Below are positions 1 through 9,420 of a DNA stretch of 64,000 nucleotides, in pieces (within the stretch, counting starts at the first letter, position 1; the number at the start of each line of letters is the position of its first letter). A program made the position numbers and the translations under genes. Where the stretch lies: contig DDPF01000002.1 of NCBI GenBank assembly GCA_002342065.1, positions 54,800 to 118,799 of the forward strand. The letters are read 5' to 3'. Under the pieces are notes generated by a model that worked only from the letters and a program-made list of their open reading frames with translations, was not told the origin of the DNA and did no database searches. The DNA comes from Bacteroidetes bacterium UBA2475. GTDB lineage: Bacteria; Bacteroidota; Bacteroidia; B-17B0; Aurantibacillaceae.

Positions 1-872
1 AAATCATATTCAAATTGAGTAGAAACGTTCGCGTTTTTTGTAAGAACGAGTCCTTGATTAGTAAATTGAGATGAAACACCAAGTTTTGTAAAAATTTCCG
101 GTAAAACAGAATCGCCCTGGGAAGAGGAATTTGTTAATCCAACTAAAGTTATTTCTGCATTTTTACTCAACGCAACAATACTGTACCAATAAGATGCGGC
201 GGACCAGTCTGACTCAACAAAAAATGTCTTGTTTCTTGTTTCTTGTTTCTCGTTTGAAGTGGGTGATACATTGATGGTATTTAAAACAGTAGAAACTTTT
301 AAACCAAATTTACTTAACAGATCTAAAGTCATTAATATATAAGGCCAGGAAACAATCTCGTTTTTCAAAGTAAGTTCCAAGCCATTCTCAAATGTTGGAG
401 AAATTAATAATAAAGCAGAAGTGAACTGGCTACTAATACTTCCGTCGATTTCTAGTTGACCGCCTTTTAATTTTTTTCCAATAATTTTTAATGGTGGAAA
501 ATTTTCTTTTTCCAGGTAGTTGATATCAGCACCTAAACATCTAAGCGCATTTACTAACTCGCCAATAGGCCTTTGTTTCATGCGTTCAGAACCGGTAAGT
601 GTCCATTCTCCTTCTTTAGTTGCTAAAAGTGCGGTTAAAAAACGCATATCGGTGCCGGCATGATGAATATCGATAGTTCCGCCTTTTTTATTTTTTATCT
701 GTTCTAAAGCATTTTGTAAAAGTAGAGTATCTTCTGAAGTAGAATTGTTTTCGAGGATCAAATTTAAATCCAACACCTCATTTAAAATTAATAAACGGTT
801 ACTAATGCTTTTTGACCCTGCCAGTTGGATGGTTGTTTTTATTGTATGTTCCGGCGCCGAAAGTTGAAGCAT
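1..872 (-). CDS. aroA: 3-phosphoshikimate 1-carboxyvinyltransferase (EPSP synthase), C-terminus beyond window
   Basis: Reads from ATG at 872 down to the window edge, giving about 290 of the family's usual ~410-440 residues. The enzyme joins shikimate-3-phosphate and PEP in the step before chorismate synthase. The start shows the EPSPS signature LAGSKSISNRLLIL with the Lys-Ser pair that contacts substrate. Later come HHAGTDMRFLTALLA and ISSQFTSALLLISP, the latter the Ser-Ser-Gln-(F/Y)-x-(S/T) element. The VESDWSAASYW stretch carries a binding-site Ser pair. The ATG overlaps the aroB stop by one base (TAATG), so the two are translationally coupled. A perfect heptamer tandem repeat lies inside the gene at 228-250. 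The family call is firm; only the C-terminus is missing. Confidence 0.95.
   Translation of the reverse strand, partial: MLQLSAPEHTIKTTIQLAGSKSISNRLLILNEVLDLNLILENNSTSEDTLLLQNALEQIKNKKGGTIDIHHAGTDMRFLTALLATKEGEWTLTGSERMKQRPIGELVNALRCLGADINYLEKENFPPLKIIGKKLKGGQLEIDGSISSQFTSALLLISPTFENGLELTLKNEIVSWPYILMTLDLLSKFGLKVSTVLNTINVSPTSNEKQETRNKTFFVESDWSAASYWYSIVALSKNAEITLVGLTNSSSQGDSVLPEIFTKLGVSSQFTNQGLVLTKNANVSTQFEYD
228..250. repeat. Heptanucleotide tandem repeat (TTGTTTC x3) inside aroA
   Basis: Three perfect copies of TTGTTTC (plus-strand reading) occupy 229-249, with a matching base on each side. On the coding strand it encodes a polar run, EKQETRNKT, just before the conserved VESDWSAASYW stretch. 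Three units are 21 bp and keep the frame, but gain or loss of one unit would shift it. Confidence 0.85.
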
Positions 873-1930
873 TATGCTGAGGTATTATAAAGATCGATGG
901 CTTTTTTTATTTGCGCTTCGGTAACTTCAACATCAAATTTGCCCGAACCTATTTTAGCAACCAAAGCAAAGCGTAATTTGTTTTTAGTCGTTTTTTTATC
1001 ATTCTTTAATAATTCTATTATGGCGCTAAATTCTAATACATCAATTTTTTCTGGACCAAAAGTATTTTTTAGGCTTACAAATATTTCTTCAAATTCTTTT
1101 TTTGAAATAAGCTTTTTTTGAAATGAGATATGACTTTCTATTATCAAGCCGATAATAATAGCTTCTCCATGCAATAATTCGTTTGCGGTGCCTAGCAATA
1201 ACGATTCAACTGCATGGCCAATCGTATGCCCAAAGTTTAGTAATTTTCGGATTCCCTTATCTAAAGGGTCTTTTGAAACAATTTTATTTTTTAGTGTAAC
1301 ACTTTTGGCAATTAATTGTTCCTCATTATAGGGCTTTAAATCTTTTAACCGGGTCCATAAGATCTTATCAGAGATCAAAGCAATTTTAAAGATCTCGGCC
1401 AGACCATTTTTATGATGTCGCGGTGGCAATGTTTTTAAAAAATCAGGATAAATAAATACTGCTTTAGGTTGAGTGAAAGTACCGATCGAGTTTTTTAGTC
1501 CAGCAAAATCTATTCCTGTTTTTCCGCCCACACTTGCATCGGCCATTGCGAGTAAAGAGGTGGGTATATTGATAAAATCTATCCCTCTCTTATAAGTAGA
1601 AGCGCAAAATCCACCAAGGTCACTTACAACCCCGCCGCCTAAATTAATGATCAGCGAATTTTTATCGGCATTATTTTCAATAAGTGTTTGCCAAATGTGC
1701 GCAGAAAATTCAAGCGATTTGCTTGCTTCCCCACTTTCCAATTCAATTATTTCGGCATCTTTTAAACCAGGACAACTGGTTATTAATTTTGGTAAACAAA
1801 ACTGTATGGTATTTTCATCACAAATAATAAAATGTAAGGAGTATTTATTTTTAGATAAGAATGAAGAAATAGCTTTAAAAATGCCAGTGCCAATTTCTAT
1901 ATTATAACCCTTTGCTTTAATTAAAGACAT
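872..1930 (-). CDS. aroB: 3-dehydroquinate synthase
   Basis: 352 residues, typical for AroB, which cyclises DAHP to 3-dehydroquinate in the cytosol using NAD and a divalent metal. The NAD/phosphate-binding run GGGVVSDLGGF is at 98-108, followed by IPTSLLAMADASVGGKTGID at 122-141. Likely metal ligands are Glu179 (GLAEIFK), a His of NFGHTIGHAVE (232-242) and His254 of LLHGEA. It follows aroF after a 9-base gap and overlaps the aroA ATG by one base, so it is part of the aromatic operon. No missing catalytic residue was seen. Confidence 0.97.
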   Translation of the reverse strand: MSLIKAKGYNIEIGTGIFKAISSFLSKNKYSLHFIICDENTIQFCLPKLITSCPGLKDAEIIELESGEASKSLEFSAHIWQTLIENNADKNSLIINLGGGVVSDLGGFCASTYKRGIDFINIPTSLLAMADASVGGKTGIDFAGLKNSIGTFTQPKAVFIYPDFLKTLPPRHHKNGLAEIFKIALISDKILWTRLKDLKPYNEEQLIAKSVTLKNKIVSKDPLDKGIRKLLNFGHTIGHAVESLLLGTANELLHGEAIIIGLIIESHISFQKKLISKKEFEEIFVSLKNTFGPEKIDVLEFSAIIELLKNDKKTTKNKLRFALVAKIGSGKFDVEVTEAQIKKAIDLYNTSA

Positions 1931-1939
1931 GCCCTAAAG

Positions 1940-2950
1940 TTAATTGAAATTAAATGATCGGTAAAGTAATTTTATTTTTTCTACCAGCAGCGCCGATTCC
2001 ATAAAATTAAGGGTTTGTTGCCCATCCGACAAGGCCTCTTCAGGTTTTTCGTGTACTTCGTAAATGATGCCATCGGCCCCGCTTAACAATGCAGAGAGGG
2101 CCAGTTTGGGGACAAAAGAGCGAATTCCTACACCATGAGAAGGATCGGCAATTACCGGCAAATGGGTTTTTTCTTTTAATACCTGTATGGCATTAATATC
2201 AAAAGTATTGCGGTAAGCCGTTTCAAAAGTGCGGATACCCCGTTCACATAAAATTAATTTTTCGTTGCCTTTACTAAAAACATATTCGGCCGAAGATAAT
2301 AGTTCTTCTATAGTGCCGCTGACTCCTCTTTTTAAAAGAACCGGTTTGTCTATTTCTCCTAAAGCATCTAATAAATTAAAATTCTGCGAGTTTCTTGCGC
2401 CAACCTGGAAAACATCAACATAAGGCAACATCTCTTCTATTTGTGAGACTTGCATCACTTCAGTAATTATTTTTATGTTGTGCGGCTTGCATTTTTCATA
2501 CATCATTTTTAAACCATCAATTCCTAAACCTCTAAATGCGTAAGGCGAACTTCTTGGTTTAAAAACACCGCCTCTTAATATTTTAATGTTCTGTTGGTTT
2601 AAATGCGCGATGATCTTGTCTATTTGCGATTCGCCTTCTACAGAGCAGGGCCCGGCCATAATGGATGGAACATCTTTACCAATAAATACATTATTCCCAA
2701 GATCAATGCTCGTATCTTTTACTTTCCATTTCTTGCTTACCAGTTTGTAACTGTCAGAAACAATATGCACATCTTTTATTCCGGGTAAATGGCCAATTTC
2801 GCGAATATCAATTTCGCTTTTGCCAATGCATACCAAATATTTTTCGAGTTGGGTGTTTACTTCGTTAATAGCGAATTTATTTTTGTTTAACCTCTCAAAT
2901 AAATTTACTTTTTGCTCTTCCGTAATAGAATTAGTTAATTGAATGATCAT
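1940..2950 (-). CDS. aroF: DAHP synthase, type I-beta with N-terminal regulatory domain
   Basis: 336 residues. It condenses PEP and erythrose-4-phosphate, the entry step of the shikimate pathway. Residues 1-70 form a small ferredoxin-like/ACT-type domain (MIIQLTNSITEEQ...), as in the Thermotoga-type enzyme. The barrel follows with AGPCSVEG, ILRGGVFKPRSSPY, EVMQ, VGARNSQNF, KPVLLKRG, CERGIRTFE and ADPSHGVG, covering the metal Cys and the PEP/E4P-binding Arg and Lys residues. There is no fused chorismate mutase, which many bacteroidete homologues carry. The gene overlaps the end of trpA by 20 bases, which places DAHP supply behind the trp genes and under the same leader. The N-terminal domain may be a feedback site, but its effector cannot be read from sequence. 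Confidence 0.93.
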   Translation of the reverse strand: MIIQLTNSITEEQKVNLFERLNKNKFAINEVNTQLEKYLVCIGKSEIDIREIGHLPGIKDVHIVSDSYKLVSKKWKVKDTSIDLGNNVFIGKDVPSIMAGPCSVEGESQIDKIIAHLNQQNIKILRGGVFKPRSSPYAFRGLGIDGLKMMYEKCKPHNIKIITEVMQVSQIEEMLPYVDVFQVGARNSQNFNLLDALGEIDKPVLLKRGVSGTIEELLSSAEYVFSKGNEKLILCERGIRTFETAYRNTFDINAIQVLKEKTHLPVIADPSHGVGIRSFVPKLALSALLSGADGIIYEVHEKPEEALSDGQQTLNFMESALLVEKIKLLYRSFNFN

Positions 2951-3731
2951 AGCTTTTAGTTTTAATAGTTTGAATAAATTGTGGAATATCTTTTTGAAGA
3001 TTGGTTGAGTTTTTTACTAATTGAATAAAAGCAGAGCCAATAATGGCGCCGTTTGCCTGTTCGCAGGCTTTTGTAAAATCGCTTGCTGTACTTATGCCAA
3101 ATCCAATTAACAAAGGAATTTTCAACCCTGATTTTTTAAGCAATATTATTTTTTCTGACAGATCAAGTCTATTTTTATTTTCTGTGCCTGTTGTAGAATT
3201 TGATGAAACGAGATATACAAAACCTGAACTATTAGTTGCTAATTCTAACGCTCTTTTATTTTCGGTTGTTGGTGTAATCAAGAAAATGAAGTCCAGCTTA
3301 TATTTTTTAATATACAGTTCATGTTCTTTTTTAAACTCTTTCAATGGAAGGTCAGGAATAATTAATCCATCCACACCTGCTTCATGGCAGCTCCTGTAAA
3401 AAGCTTCTATACCAAATTTTAAGAGTGAATTTAAATAGCCCATTAAAATAATTGGTTTAGTGGTTAAAGGTCTTACCTGTTTAACCTGTTTAAATAATAA
3501 TTCAAGGTTCATACCGTTATTTAATGCAAGAGTACTGCTTTGTTGTATTACCGGGCCATCTGCCGATGGATCAGAAAAAGGAATTCCTATTTCAATAATA
3601 TCGCAATCCGAATTTTCTAATAGCGGAATAATTTCCAAAAGACTTTCTTTTTTTGGAAAACCTGCAGTAATAAAAATAGAGAGGTTGTTGCCCGGTTGTT
3701 TTTCGAATAAAAGTTCTGTTCTTGTTTTCAT
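2931..3731 (-). CDS. trpA: Tryptophan synthase alpha chain
   Basis: 266 residues, full length. It cleaves indole-3-glycerol phosphate to indole and glyceraldehyde-3-phosphate and passes indole to TrpB. Catalytic acids are Glu47 (IIEIGIPFSDP) and Asp58 (SADGP). LLIGFGIST and GAIIGSAF form the phosphate-binding end of the barrel. Its start lies directly after the trpB stop and its end overlaps aroF by 20 bases. The order trpB-trpA agrees with their complex. Confidence 0.97.
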   Translation of the reverse strand: MKTRTELLFEKQPGNNLSIFITAGFPKKESLLEIIPLLENSDCDIIEIGIPFSDPSADGPVIQQSSTLALNNGMNLELLFKQVKQVRPLTTKPIILMGYLNSLLKFGIEAFYRSCHEAGVDGLIIPDLPLKEFKKEHELYIKKYKLDFIFLITPTTENKRALELATNSSGFVYLVSSNSTTGTENKNRLDLSEKIILLKKSGLKIPLLIGFGISTASDFTKACEQANGAIIGSAFIQLVKNSTNLQKDIPQFIQTIKTKSYDHSIN

Positions 3732-3732
3732 A

Positions 3733-4926
3733 TTAATTAAAATGTTTTAAATAAGTATCAAGGTCTTTATCGCCGCGTCCGGATAAATTGATCACCACCA
3801 CATCGCTGGATTTAAATTCTATTTTCTTTAATGCAGCAAAAGCATGCGCACTTTCCAATGCCGGAATAATTCCTTCTTCCTGCATTAATTCAAAAGCCGC
3901 TGTTATTGCTTCTTCATCGCTGGCAGATAAATATGTGGCTTGTCCGGTTTCATGTAAATGTGCATGTAACGGACCAATACCCGGGTAATCCAATCCGGCG
4001 GAGATGCTATAAGGTTCTGTGATCTGCCCATCGTTTGTTTGCATTAAAAATGTTTTGCTGCCGTGAATGATACCTGATGAACCTTTTTGTAAAGTGGCCG
4101 CAGTATGATCTGTGTGCAAACCTTTTCCTGCGGCTTCTATGCCAATTAATTTTACTTTCTCATTCCCTATAAAATTAAAAAATGCACCTGCGGCATTGCT
4201 TCCACCCCCGATGCAAGCTAATACATAGTCAGGATCTTTTTTGCCTTCTGCAATCAATAATTGTTCTTTTATTTCTTCGCTGATGATGGCTTGAAATCTG
4301 GTCACAAGGTCAGGGTAGGGGTGTGGACCAACTACAGAACCAATAAGATAATACGAGTCGTTGTTATTTATCCAATAACGAATGGCTTCATTAGTTGCAT
4401 CTTTTAAAGTTTTAGTCCCACTTGTTGCTGCAATTATTTTTGCCCCTAACATTTTCATGCGCGATACGTTTGGTGCCTGGCGTTCAATATCCACTTGGCC
4501 CATAAATACGGTGCAATCTAATCCCAAAAGTGCGCAGGCAGTTGCGGTGGCCACGCCATGTTGACCAGCTCCTGTTTCTGCAATTATTTTTTGTTTACCT
4601 AATTTTTTTGCAAGCAAAGCCTGGCCAAGCGCATTATTTATTTTATGCGAACCGGTGTGGTTAAGATCTTCGCGCTTTAAATAAATTTTTGCGTTGTACT
4701 TTTTTGAAAGTTTTTTTGCAAAGTATAAAGGACTGGGCCTGCCAACATAATCTTTTAAAAGTAGGTCAAGCTCTTTTTTAAAATCGGGATCCTGCGTTAT
4801 TTGTAAATAATTTTGAGCCAGCTCATGTACATTATTATATAAAAGTTCAGGAATGTAAGCCCCGCCAAAATTTCCATAATAACCTTCTTCGCTGATGGAA
4901 TAACCTTTAGTTAATTGTGTTTGCAT
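3733..4926 (-). CDS. trpB: Tryptophan synthase beta chain
   Basis: 397 residues, the usual length of TrpB1. It is PLP-dependent and makes tryptophan from indole and serine. The PLP lysine is Lys95 in [27 protein letters not shown] is the substrate carboxylate loop and [12 protein letters not shown] the PLP phosphate loop. The N-terminus [12 protein letters not shown] is typical of TrpB1 rather than TrpB2. The ATG overlaps the trpF end by 20 bases, indicating tight coupling. Confidence 0.98.
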   Translation of the reverse strand: MQTQLTKGYSISEEGYYGNFGGAYIPELLYNNVHELAQNYLQITQDPDFKKELDLLLKDYVGRPSPLYFAKKLSKKYNAKIYLKREDLNHTGSHKINNALGQALLAKKLGKQKIIAETGAGQHGVATATACALLGLDCTVFMGQVDIERQAPNVSRMKMLGAKIIAATSGTKTLKDATNEAIRYWINNNDSYYLIGSVVGPHPYPDLVTRFQAIISEEIKEQLLIAEGKKDPDYVLACIGGGSNAAGAFFNFIGNEKVKLIGIEAAGKGLHTDHTAATLQKGSSGIIHGSKTFLMQTNDGQITEPYSISAGLDYPGIGPLHAHLHETGQATYLSASDEEAITAAFELMQEEGIIPALESAHAFAALKKIEFKSSDVVVINLSGRGDKDLDTYLKHFN

Positions 4927-5542
4927 GATCTTTTTGTTTTAAGAGTAAATTAATTTTTTCAATATTTTTTATCCCGGCTGTTATTTCAAATTTGGAATTT
5001 ATGTCGATTCCCATAAAATTTTTAAGATTCAGCCCGACTAATCCTTCATAATTCTCAGGAGAAATTCCCCCACTGATAATAAATGGTTTGGGTATTTCGA
5101 TCTCTTTTAATAGATCCCTATTAAAAGTTTTACCACTTCCTCCATAATCAGGCGTTGCTGTATCAAATAAAAAATAGTTGCATGCATCTTTATATTTATC
5201 GATCAAGGATAAAGAAGACTCATCTTTTACGGGTATGGCTTTAATCACCTTTACAAAAGGCAAAAGTTGCTTGCAATCATTTACACTTTCTTCGCCATGA
5301 AGCTGAACAAGATCAAGATCGTAATGAGCCACTGTATTTAAAATACTGTATACAGGCTCATTTACAAACACCCCCACTTTTTTTATTGTTTTCGGAATTT
5401 TCCTAACCTCTTCAAAACTTAAGGCATTATTAAAATAACGGGGCGAGGCTTTATAAAAAATAAAACCTATTAAATGAACGTCCAGTTTTGAAATGGCCAT
5501 AATATTATCTCGGTCATTTAAACCACACACTTTAATCAACAT
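4907..5542 (-). CDS. trpF: Phosphoribosylanthranilate isomerase
   Basis: 211 residues. It catalyses the Amadori rearrangement of PRA to CdRP. The catalytic Cys is in the N-terminal KVCGLND. The general acid Asp is in [19 protein letters not shown], where GGSGKTF is the phosphate loop. [12 protein letters not shown] follows near the end. It is separate from trpC rather than fused, and overlaps both neighbours (11 bases with trpC, 20 with trpB). Confidence 0.96.
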   Translation of the reverse strand: MLIKVCGLNDRDNIMAISKLDVHLIGFIFYKASPRYFNNALSFEEVRKIPKTIKKVGVFVNEPVYSILNTVAHYDLDLVQLHGEESVNDCKQLLPFVKVIKAIPVKDESSLSLIDKYKDACNYFLFDTATPDYGGSGKTFNRDLLKEIEIPKPFIISGGISPENYEGLVGLNLKNFMGIDINSKFEITAGIKNIEKINLLLKQKDHANTIN

Positions 5543-6347
5543 AACTCAACGTGTTTTTAGGTGTATTATTAAGGGAAGCAATAAATTCTTTACACGCAAG
5601 TGAAGGTTCAGGATGTTTCATAAAATATGAGCCTATTAAAAATCCAGAATAGCCAGCTTCTTTTAATTGAAGAATACTTTCAACACTTTCAATACCGCTT
5701 TCGGCCACTTTTGTTTTTTCTTTTGGAAGTCGATCGATCAACTTAAAACTTGTTTCAGGATCTATTTTCAACGTTTTAAGGTCTCGGTTGTTCACCCCAA
5801 CAATTGTTATTGAATCAGGAATTTTTTCGAGTTCAGATTCTTCATGGATCTCTAATAAAACTTCAAGACTTAAACTTTTGGCTAAGTCCGCCAACGTAGT
5901 AATTTCATTTTTGGTCAAAGAGGCTGCAATTAATAGTATAGCATCTGCACCAATAGATTTGGCTTCAATAACCTGGTATTCATCCACAATAAAATCTTTT
6001 CTCAAAATGGGACAAAAATTAAATTTGCGGGCAATACTAAGATCATCGTTACTGCCGCCAAAAAAAGTTCTGTCAGTTAATACCGAAATAGCACTGGCGC
6101 CTGCCTGCATATAACCAATGGAGGTCTTTTCTACATTTACATATTTGTTAATGACACCTTTTGAGGGTGATTGTTTTTTAATTTCTGCAATAATGCCACT
6201 TTTATCTTGTCGCTTTAAATATTTATCCAGCGAAACCGGGGTTGAATTAAAATAAAGGGAGCGCTCTAATAATTTAATAGGGTAAAGTTTTTTGTTTTCT
6301 TCTATTTCGGCTCTTTTATGAGTTATTATTTTTTCGAGTGTGTTCAT
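5532..6347 (-). CDS. trpC: Indole-3-glycerol phosphate synthase
   Basis: 271 residues. It closes the indole ring by decarboxylation of CdRP. The N-terminal helix LEKIITHKRAEIEENK is typical. IIAEIKKQSPSKG holds the catalytic Lys and phosphate contacts. LRKDFIVDEYQ contains the second Lys, and VGVNNRDLKT, AESGIES and LIGSYFM complete the barrel. It starts 3 bases after trpD and overlaps trpF. Confidence 0.97.
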   Translation of the reverse strand: MNTLEKIITHKRAEIEENKKLYPIKLLERSLYFNSTPVSLDKYLKRQDKSGIIAEIKKQSPSKGVINKYVNVEKTSIGYMQAGASAISVLTDRTFFGGSNDDLSIARKFNFCPILRKDFIVDEYQVIEAKSIGADAILLIAASLTKNEITTLADLAKSLSLEVLLEIHEESELEKIPDSITIVGVNNRDLKTLKIDPETSFKLIDRLPKEKTKVAESGIESVESILQLKEAGYSGFLIGSYFMKHPEPSLACKEFIASLNNTPKNTLSYVD

Positions 6348-6350
6348 GGT

Positions 6351-7328
6351 TTATGAATTAATTAGATTTTTAAATACGGTATATGCTTTGTTGGAAATGA
6401 GGGTGTCTTTTGATCTTTCAATACATTCATTAATTGTAAGGTCGGGATGATAACAATTCATAGCTAAAGCCGTATTAGCCAGCATAACTTCAGTCTGCGC
6501 TTTTGTAGCTTTGTTTTGTAATACATTTAAAAAAATAGTTGCGGCATCAGCAATTGTTTCTCCCCCGTATAGATCTTTTGCGTTTAACACTGAAAAATTA
6601 AAATCCTGGTTATCCATTATCGTTTCTTTTGTGTTGCTATATACTTTTGAATCGCCTGTGAGGCTTACTTCGTCATAACCATCCAATGAATGCACAATCG
6701 TATAATTGTGACCCGAACCTTGTAAAATATAATTGTACATTCTTGCAATTTTGCTGTTAAAGGTGCCAATGTAACGGAATTGGGGATCAGCCGGATTAAC
6801 AAGTGGCCCCAATAAATTAAAGAAAGTGCCAGTGCCAATATTTTTTCTCACCGGCGCAGCCATTTTTAAAGCCGGGTGAAATAATGGTGCGTGAATAAAA
6901 CAAATGTTATGTTTCTCTAGATCATAATTCAGATCAGAAGCATTGGTTTTGAATTGATAACCGAAATGTTTTAGAACATCTGACGAACCCGACACACTTG
7001 AAGCACCATAATTACCATGTTTTGCAACAGGCACTCCTGCAGCCGCCAAAATAAAAGCTGAGAGGGTAGAAATATTGAAAGTGTTTTTTTTATCGCCACC
7101 GGTACCGCAAACATCCATACAAGGTTTATGCAGATCTACTTTAACGGCAAGATCTAGTAAGGCATTTTTAAAGCCATTCAACTCCTGCATAGAAATATGT
7201 CGGGTTTGATAGATACCAATGAGGATGCTCAATTGATATTCGTTTATTTTTTGTGAAGCGATTCCTAACATAAGGTCATATGCTTCCTGTTGGGACAAAA
7301 TATGTCCGGTACAAAGTTTTTGAAACAT
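6351..7328 (-). CDS. trpD: Anthranilate phosphoribosyltransferase
   Basis: 325 residues, near the usual ~340. It transfers phosphoribose from PRPP to anthranilate. The PRPP loop CGTGGDKKNTFNIST is clear, as are KHGNYGASSVSGSSDVL, the NIGTGTFFNLLGPLVNP stretch and the SLDGYDEVSLTG motif. There is a 48-base AT-rich gap to trpG upstream, the widest inside the operon after the leader, with no evident terminator. Confidence 0.97.
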   Translation of the reverse strand: MFQKLCTGHILSQQEAYDLMLGIASQKINEYQLSILIGIYQTRHISMQELNGFKNALLDLAVKVDLHKPCMDVCGTGGDKKNTFNISTLSAFILAAAGVPVAKHGNYGASSVSGSSDVLKHFGYQFKTNASDLNYDLEKHNICFIHAPLFHPALKMAAPVRKNIGTGTFFNLLGPLVNPADPQFRYIGTFNSKIARMYNYILQGSGHNYTIVHSLDGYDEVSLTGDSKVYSNTKETIMDNQDFNFSVLNAKDLYGGETIADAATIFLNVLQNKATKAQTEVMLANTALAMNCYHPDLTINECIERSKDTLISNKAYTVFKNLINS

Positions 7329-7376
7329 TGTTTTTAATTTTAAAAAATTAATTATTTGGGTGATTATGTTTTACGA

Positions 7377-7943
7377 TCAGGCGCTAAGCCAATTTCGCAT
7401 AATAGTTTCGCCATACTCCGATAGAATAGATTCTGGATGGAACTGAACGCCCCTTACATCATAACTACGATGTTTAGCGGCCATAATATTATTTTTATCG
7501 TCAATTGCAGTTACGATCAATTCTTCAGGTAAATTCTCATTTTTAATTACCCAAGAGTGATATCTGCCTGCATTAAATTGTTTTGGACAATCATTAAAGA
7601 TCTTATCCTCGTTAAGAAGATTTACAGGAGTAGCAATGCCATGGTAAACTGTTTCGAGGTTCATTAAAGAGGCGCCAAAAGTTTCGCCTATTGCTTGCAA
7701 TCCTAAACAAACTCCAAAAATTGATTTTGTTTTATGATACTGTTTTAAAAGTTCGGGCATTATGCCTGAATCTTTTGGCAAACCCGGTCCGGGTGATAAA
7801 AGGATCTTAGAATAAGCATTTACTTCTTCCAAAGAAATTTTATCGTTGCGAATAACATCAAATTCAATATCGCTCACTTTTTCTACAAGGTGAACAAGGT
7901 TGTAAGTAAAGCTGTCGTAATTATCAAGCACTAATAGTTTCAT
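7377..7943 (-). CDS. trpG: Anthranilate synthase component II (glutamine amidotransferase)
   Basis: 188 residues, class I glutamine amidotransferase that feeds ammonia to TrpE. The catalytic triad is Cys79 in GVCLGLQAIGE, His169 and Glu171 in VQFHPESILSE. The LLSPGPGLP oxyanion strand is present. It could also serve p-aminobenzoate synthesis, as dual-use TrpG/PabA proteins do, but the 20-base overlap with trpE argues for the tryptophan role. Confidence 0.96.
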   Translation of the reverse strand: MKLLVLDNYDSFTYNLVHLVEKVSDIEFDVIRNDKISLEEVNAYSKILLSPGPGLPKDSGIMPELLKQYHKTKSIFGVCLGLQAIGETFGASLMNLETVYHGIATPVNLLNEDKIFNDCPKQFNAGRYHSWVIKNENLPEELIVTAIDDKNNIMAAKHRSYDVRGVQFHPESILSEYGETIMRNWLSA

Positions 7944-9369
7944 GACTGTGTGAAGATATGGTTTTATTAATTTTTTGAGCTTCTTTAATAGCTTTTTTTA
8001 AAGCAGATATTTTATTGTAGATCTCGTTTTTTTCCGATTCCGGATCGCTGGCATTAACAATACCTGCCCCGGCCTGATAATAAAGTACATTGTCTTTACT
8101 TAAAAAAGTACGGATCATAATGGCCTGGTTAAGTTCGCTATTGTTTGATAAAAATCCGATCGATCCACCATAATAACCCCGCGATGTAGGTTCGTATTTA
8201 TCAATTAACTGCAACGCTTTGTGTTTTGGAGCACCTGATAATGTTCCGGCAGGTGATGAACCCGCTAACACTTCAAAAGGATGAACATCGGCGCGAAGCT
8301 CTCCTTCAATTTTGCTCACAAGGTGTATCACGTGAGAATAAAGTTGTACCTGTTGTAAATAAAGTGGTTCGACATTTGTGCAATACTTACTCAGGTCGTT
8401 TCTTGCAAGATCAACAAGCATCATGTGTTCTGCATTTTCTTTTTCGTCTAACAGTAATTTTTTCGCATTCAGAATATCTTCTGCATCATTTGAACTGCGT
8501 TTGTATGTTCCTGCAATTGGGTTTATTTGTGCTTTATTGTTTTTAACGATCAATTGTGCTTCCGGAGAAGAACCAAAGAGTCGAAATTTACCGGTATCGA
8601 AATAGAACAAATAGGGCGAAGGATTAATATTTTTTAGTGCGCGGTATAAATTAAAGTCATCACCAATATAGGCCTGCGAAAATTGACGCGATAACACCAT
8701 TTGAAAAATGTCGCCTTTTTGGCAATGGTCTTTAGCGGTATTAACGTGATCAATAAACTCCTCATCTGTTTGGTTAGAACTTTCTTCTCCAACCGCGCTA
8801 AAATTAAATTCGGTTACTTGTTGGGTATGTATGTTCTCATCCAGTTCCAATAATTGTTTTTTAGCCGTGGCCTCATCAAAAGCGTGAGAAATAAGATGAA
8901 GGCTATTTGTTGTATGATCAAAAACAAGGATCAATGAATAAACATGGTATAAAATCTCAGGAATTAATTGTTTATTCTCTTTTTGTTTAAAAGTGATCTC
9001 CTCAAAATATTCAATAGCATCAAAACTGTTATAACCAAACAAGCCGCCAGTGCAAAAACCACAATTAAGCTCCGGAAAAATAAATTGTTCCTTAAAGTTG
9101 ATGAGTTGTTGACTCAACGTTCTGTTTGAAGGTGGAAAATGAATGCTTTGATACTCTGAACCAATAGTTGATTTTAATATATGATTAGATAATTCAAAAG
9201 AAGCCAGCGGCTGGAAGCATAAATATGAATAATGGTTTTGCTTGCTGTTATAATCTGAACTTTCTAATAAAAGCGGTTTTTGGTATAGATCCCTTAGCGC
9301 CATAAAAATGCCGGTGGGCGTTTTAGTGTCGGCCAGGAGAGTTTTTGTATATGTTCTTAATTCGATCAT
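7924..9369 (-). CDS. trpE: Anthranilate synthase component I
   Basis: 481 residues. It makes anthranilate from chorismate using ammonia from TrpG. The N-terminal LLLESSDYNS is the LLES-type tryptophan feedback site, so the enzyme is probably inhibited by Trp. The chorismate-binding domain shows FQMVLSRQF, NPSPYLFYFD, GSSPEAQLIV, PIAGTYKRS, LVDLARNDL, GTLSGAPKHKAL and YYGGSIGFL. It is the first structural gene of the operon; the leader terminator ends about 10 bases before its ATG. Expression is therefore likely set by attenuation as well as feedback. Confidence 0.97.
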   Translation of the reverse strand: MIELRTYTKTLLADTKTPTGIFMALRDLYQKPLLLESSDYNSKQNHYSYLCFQPLASFELSNHILKSTIGSEYQSIHFPPSNRTLSQQLINFKEQFIFPELNCGFCTGGLFGYNSFDAIEYFEEITFKQKENKQLIPEILYHVYSLILVFDHTTNSLHLISHAFDEATAKKQLLELDENIHTQQVTEFNFSAVGEESSNQTDEEFIDHVNTAKDHCQKGDIFQMVLSRQFSQAYIGDDFNLYRALKNINPSPYLFYFDTGKFRLFGSSPEAQLIVKNNKAQINPIAGTYKRSSNDAEDILNAKKLLLDEKENAEHMMLVDLARNDLSKYCTNVEPLYLQQVQLYSHVIHLVSKIEGELRADVHPFEVLAGSSPAGTLSGAPKHKALQLIDKYEPTSRGYYGGSIGFLSNNSELNQAIMIRTFLSKDNVLYYQAGAGIVNASDPESEKNEIYNKISALKKAIKEAQKINKTISSHSHETISA

Positions 9370-9380
9370 TGTTGGTTTGG

Positions 9381-9420
9381 TTTAAAATAAAAAGCCCGCT
9401 GTTGTAGAACAGCGGGCTTT
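9381..9420 (-). terminator. trp leader terminator (attenuator hairpin 3:4)
   Basis: A perfect 13-bp stem with a 4-base loop at 9391-9420. Read on the minus strand it is AAAGCCCGCTGTT, CTAC, then the complementary arm. A T-rich run (TTTTTATTTT, 9382-9394) follows. It lies between the trpL stop and the trpE ATG, where a Rho-independent terminator can abort transcription before trpE. Confidence 0.9.

Noticed and set aside
8226..8605. Plus-strand ORFs inside trpE (8226-8546, 8378-8605)
   Set aside because: They lie wholly antisense to conserved trpE motifs and have no signal or promoter.
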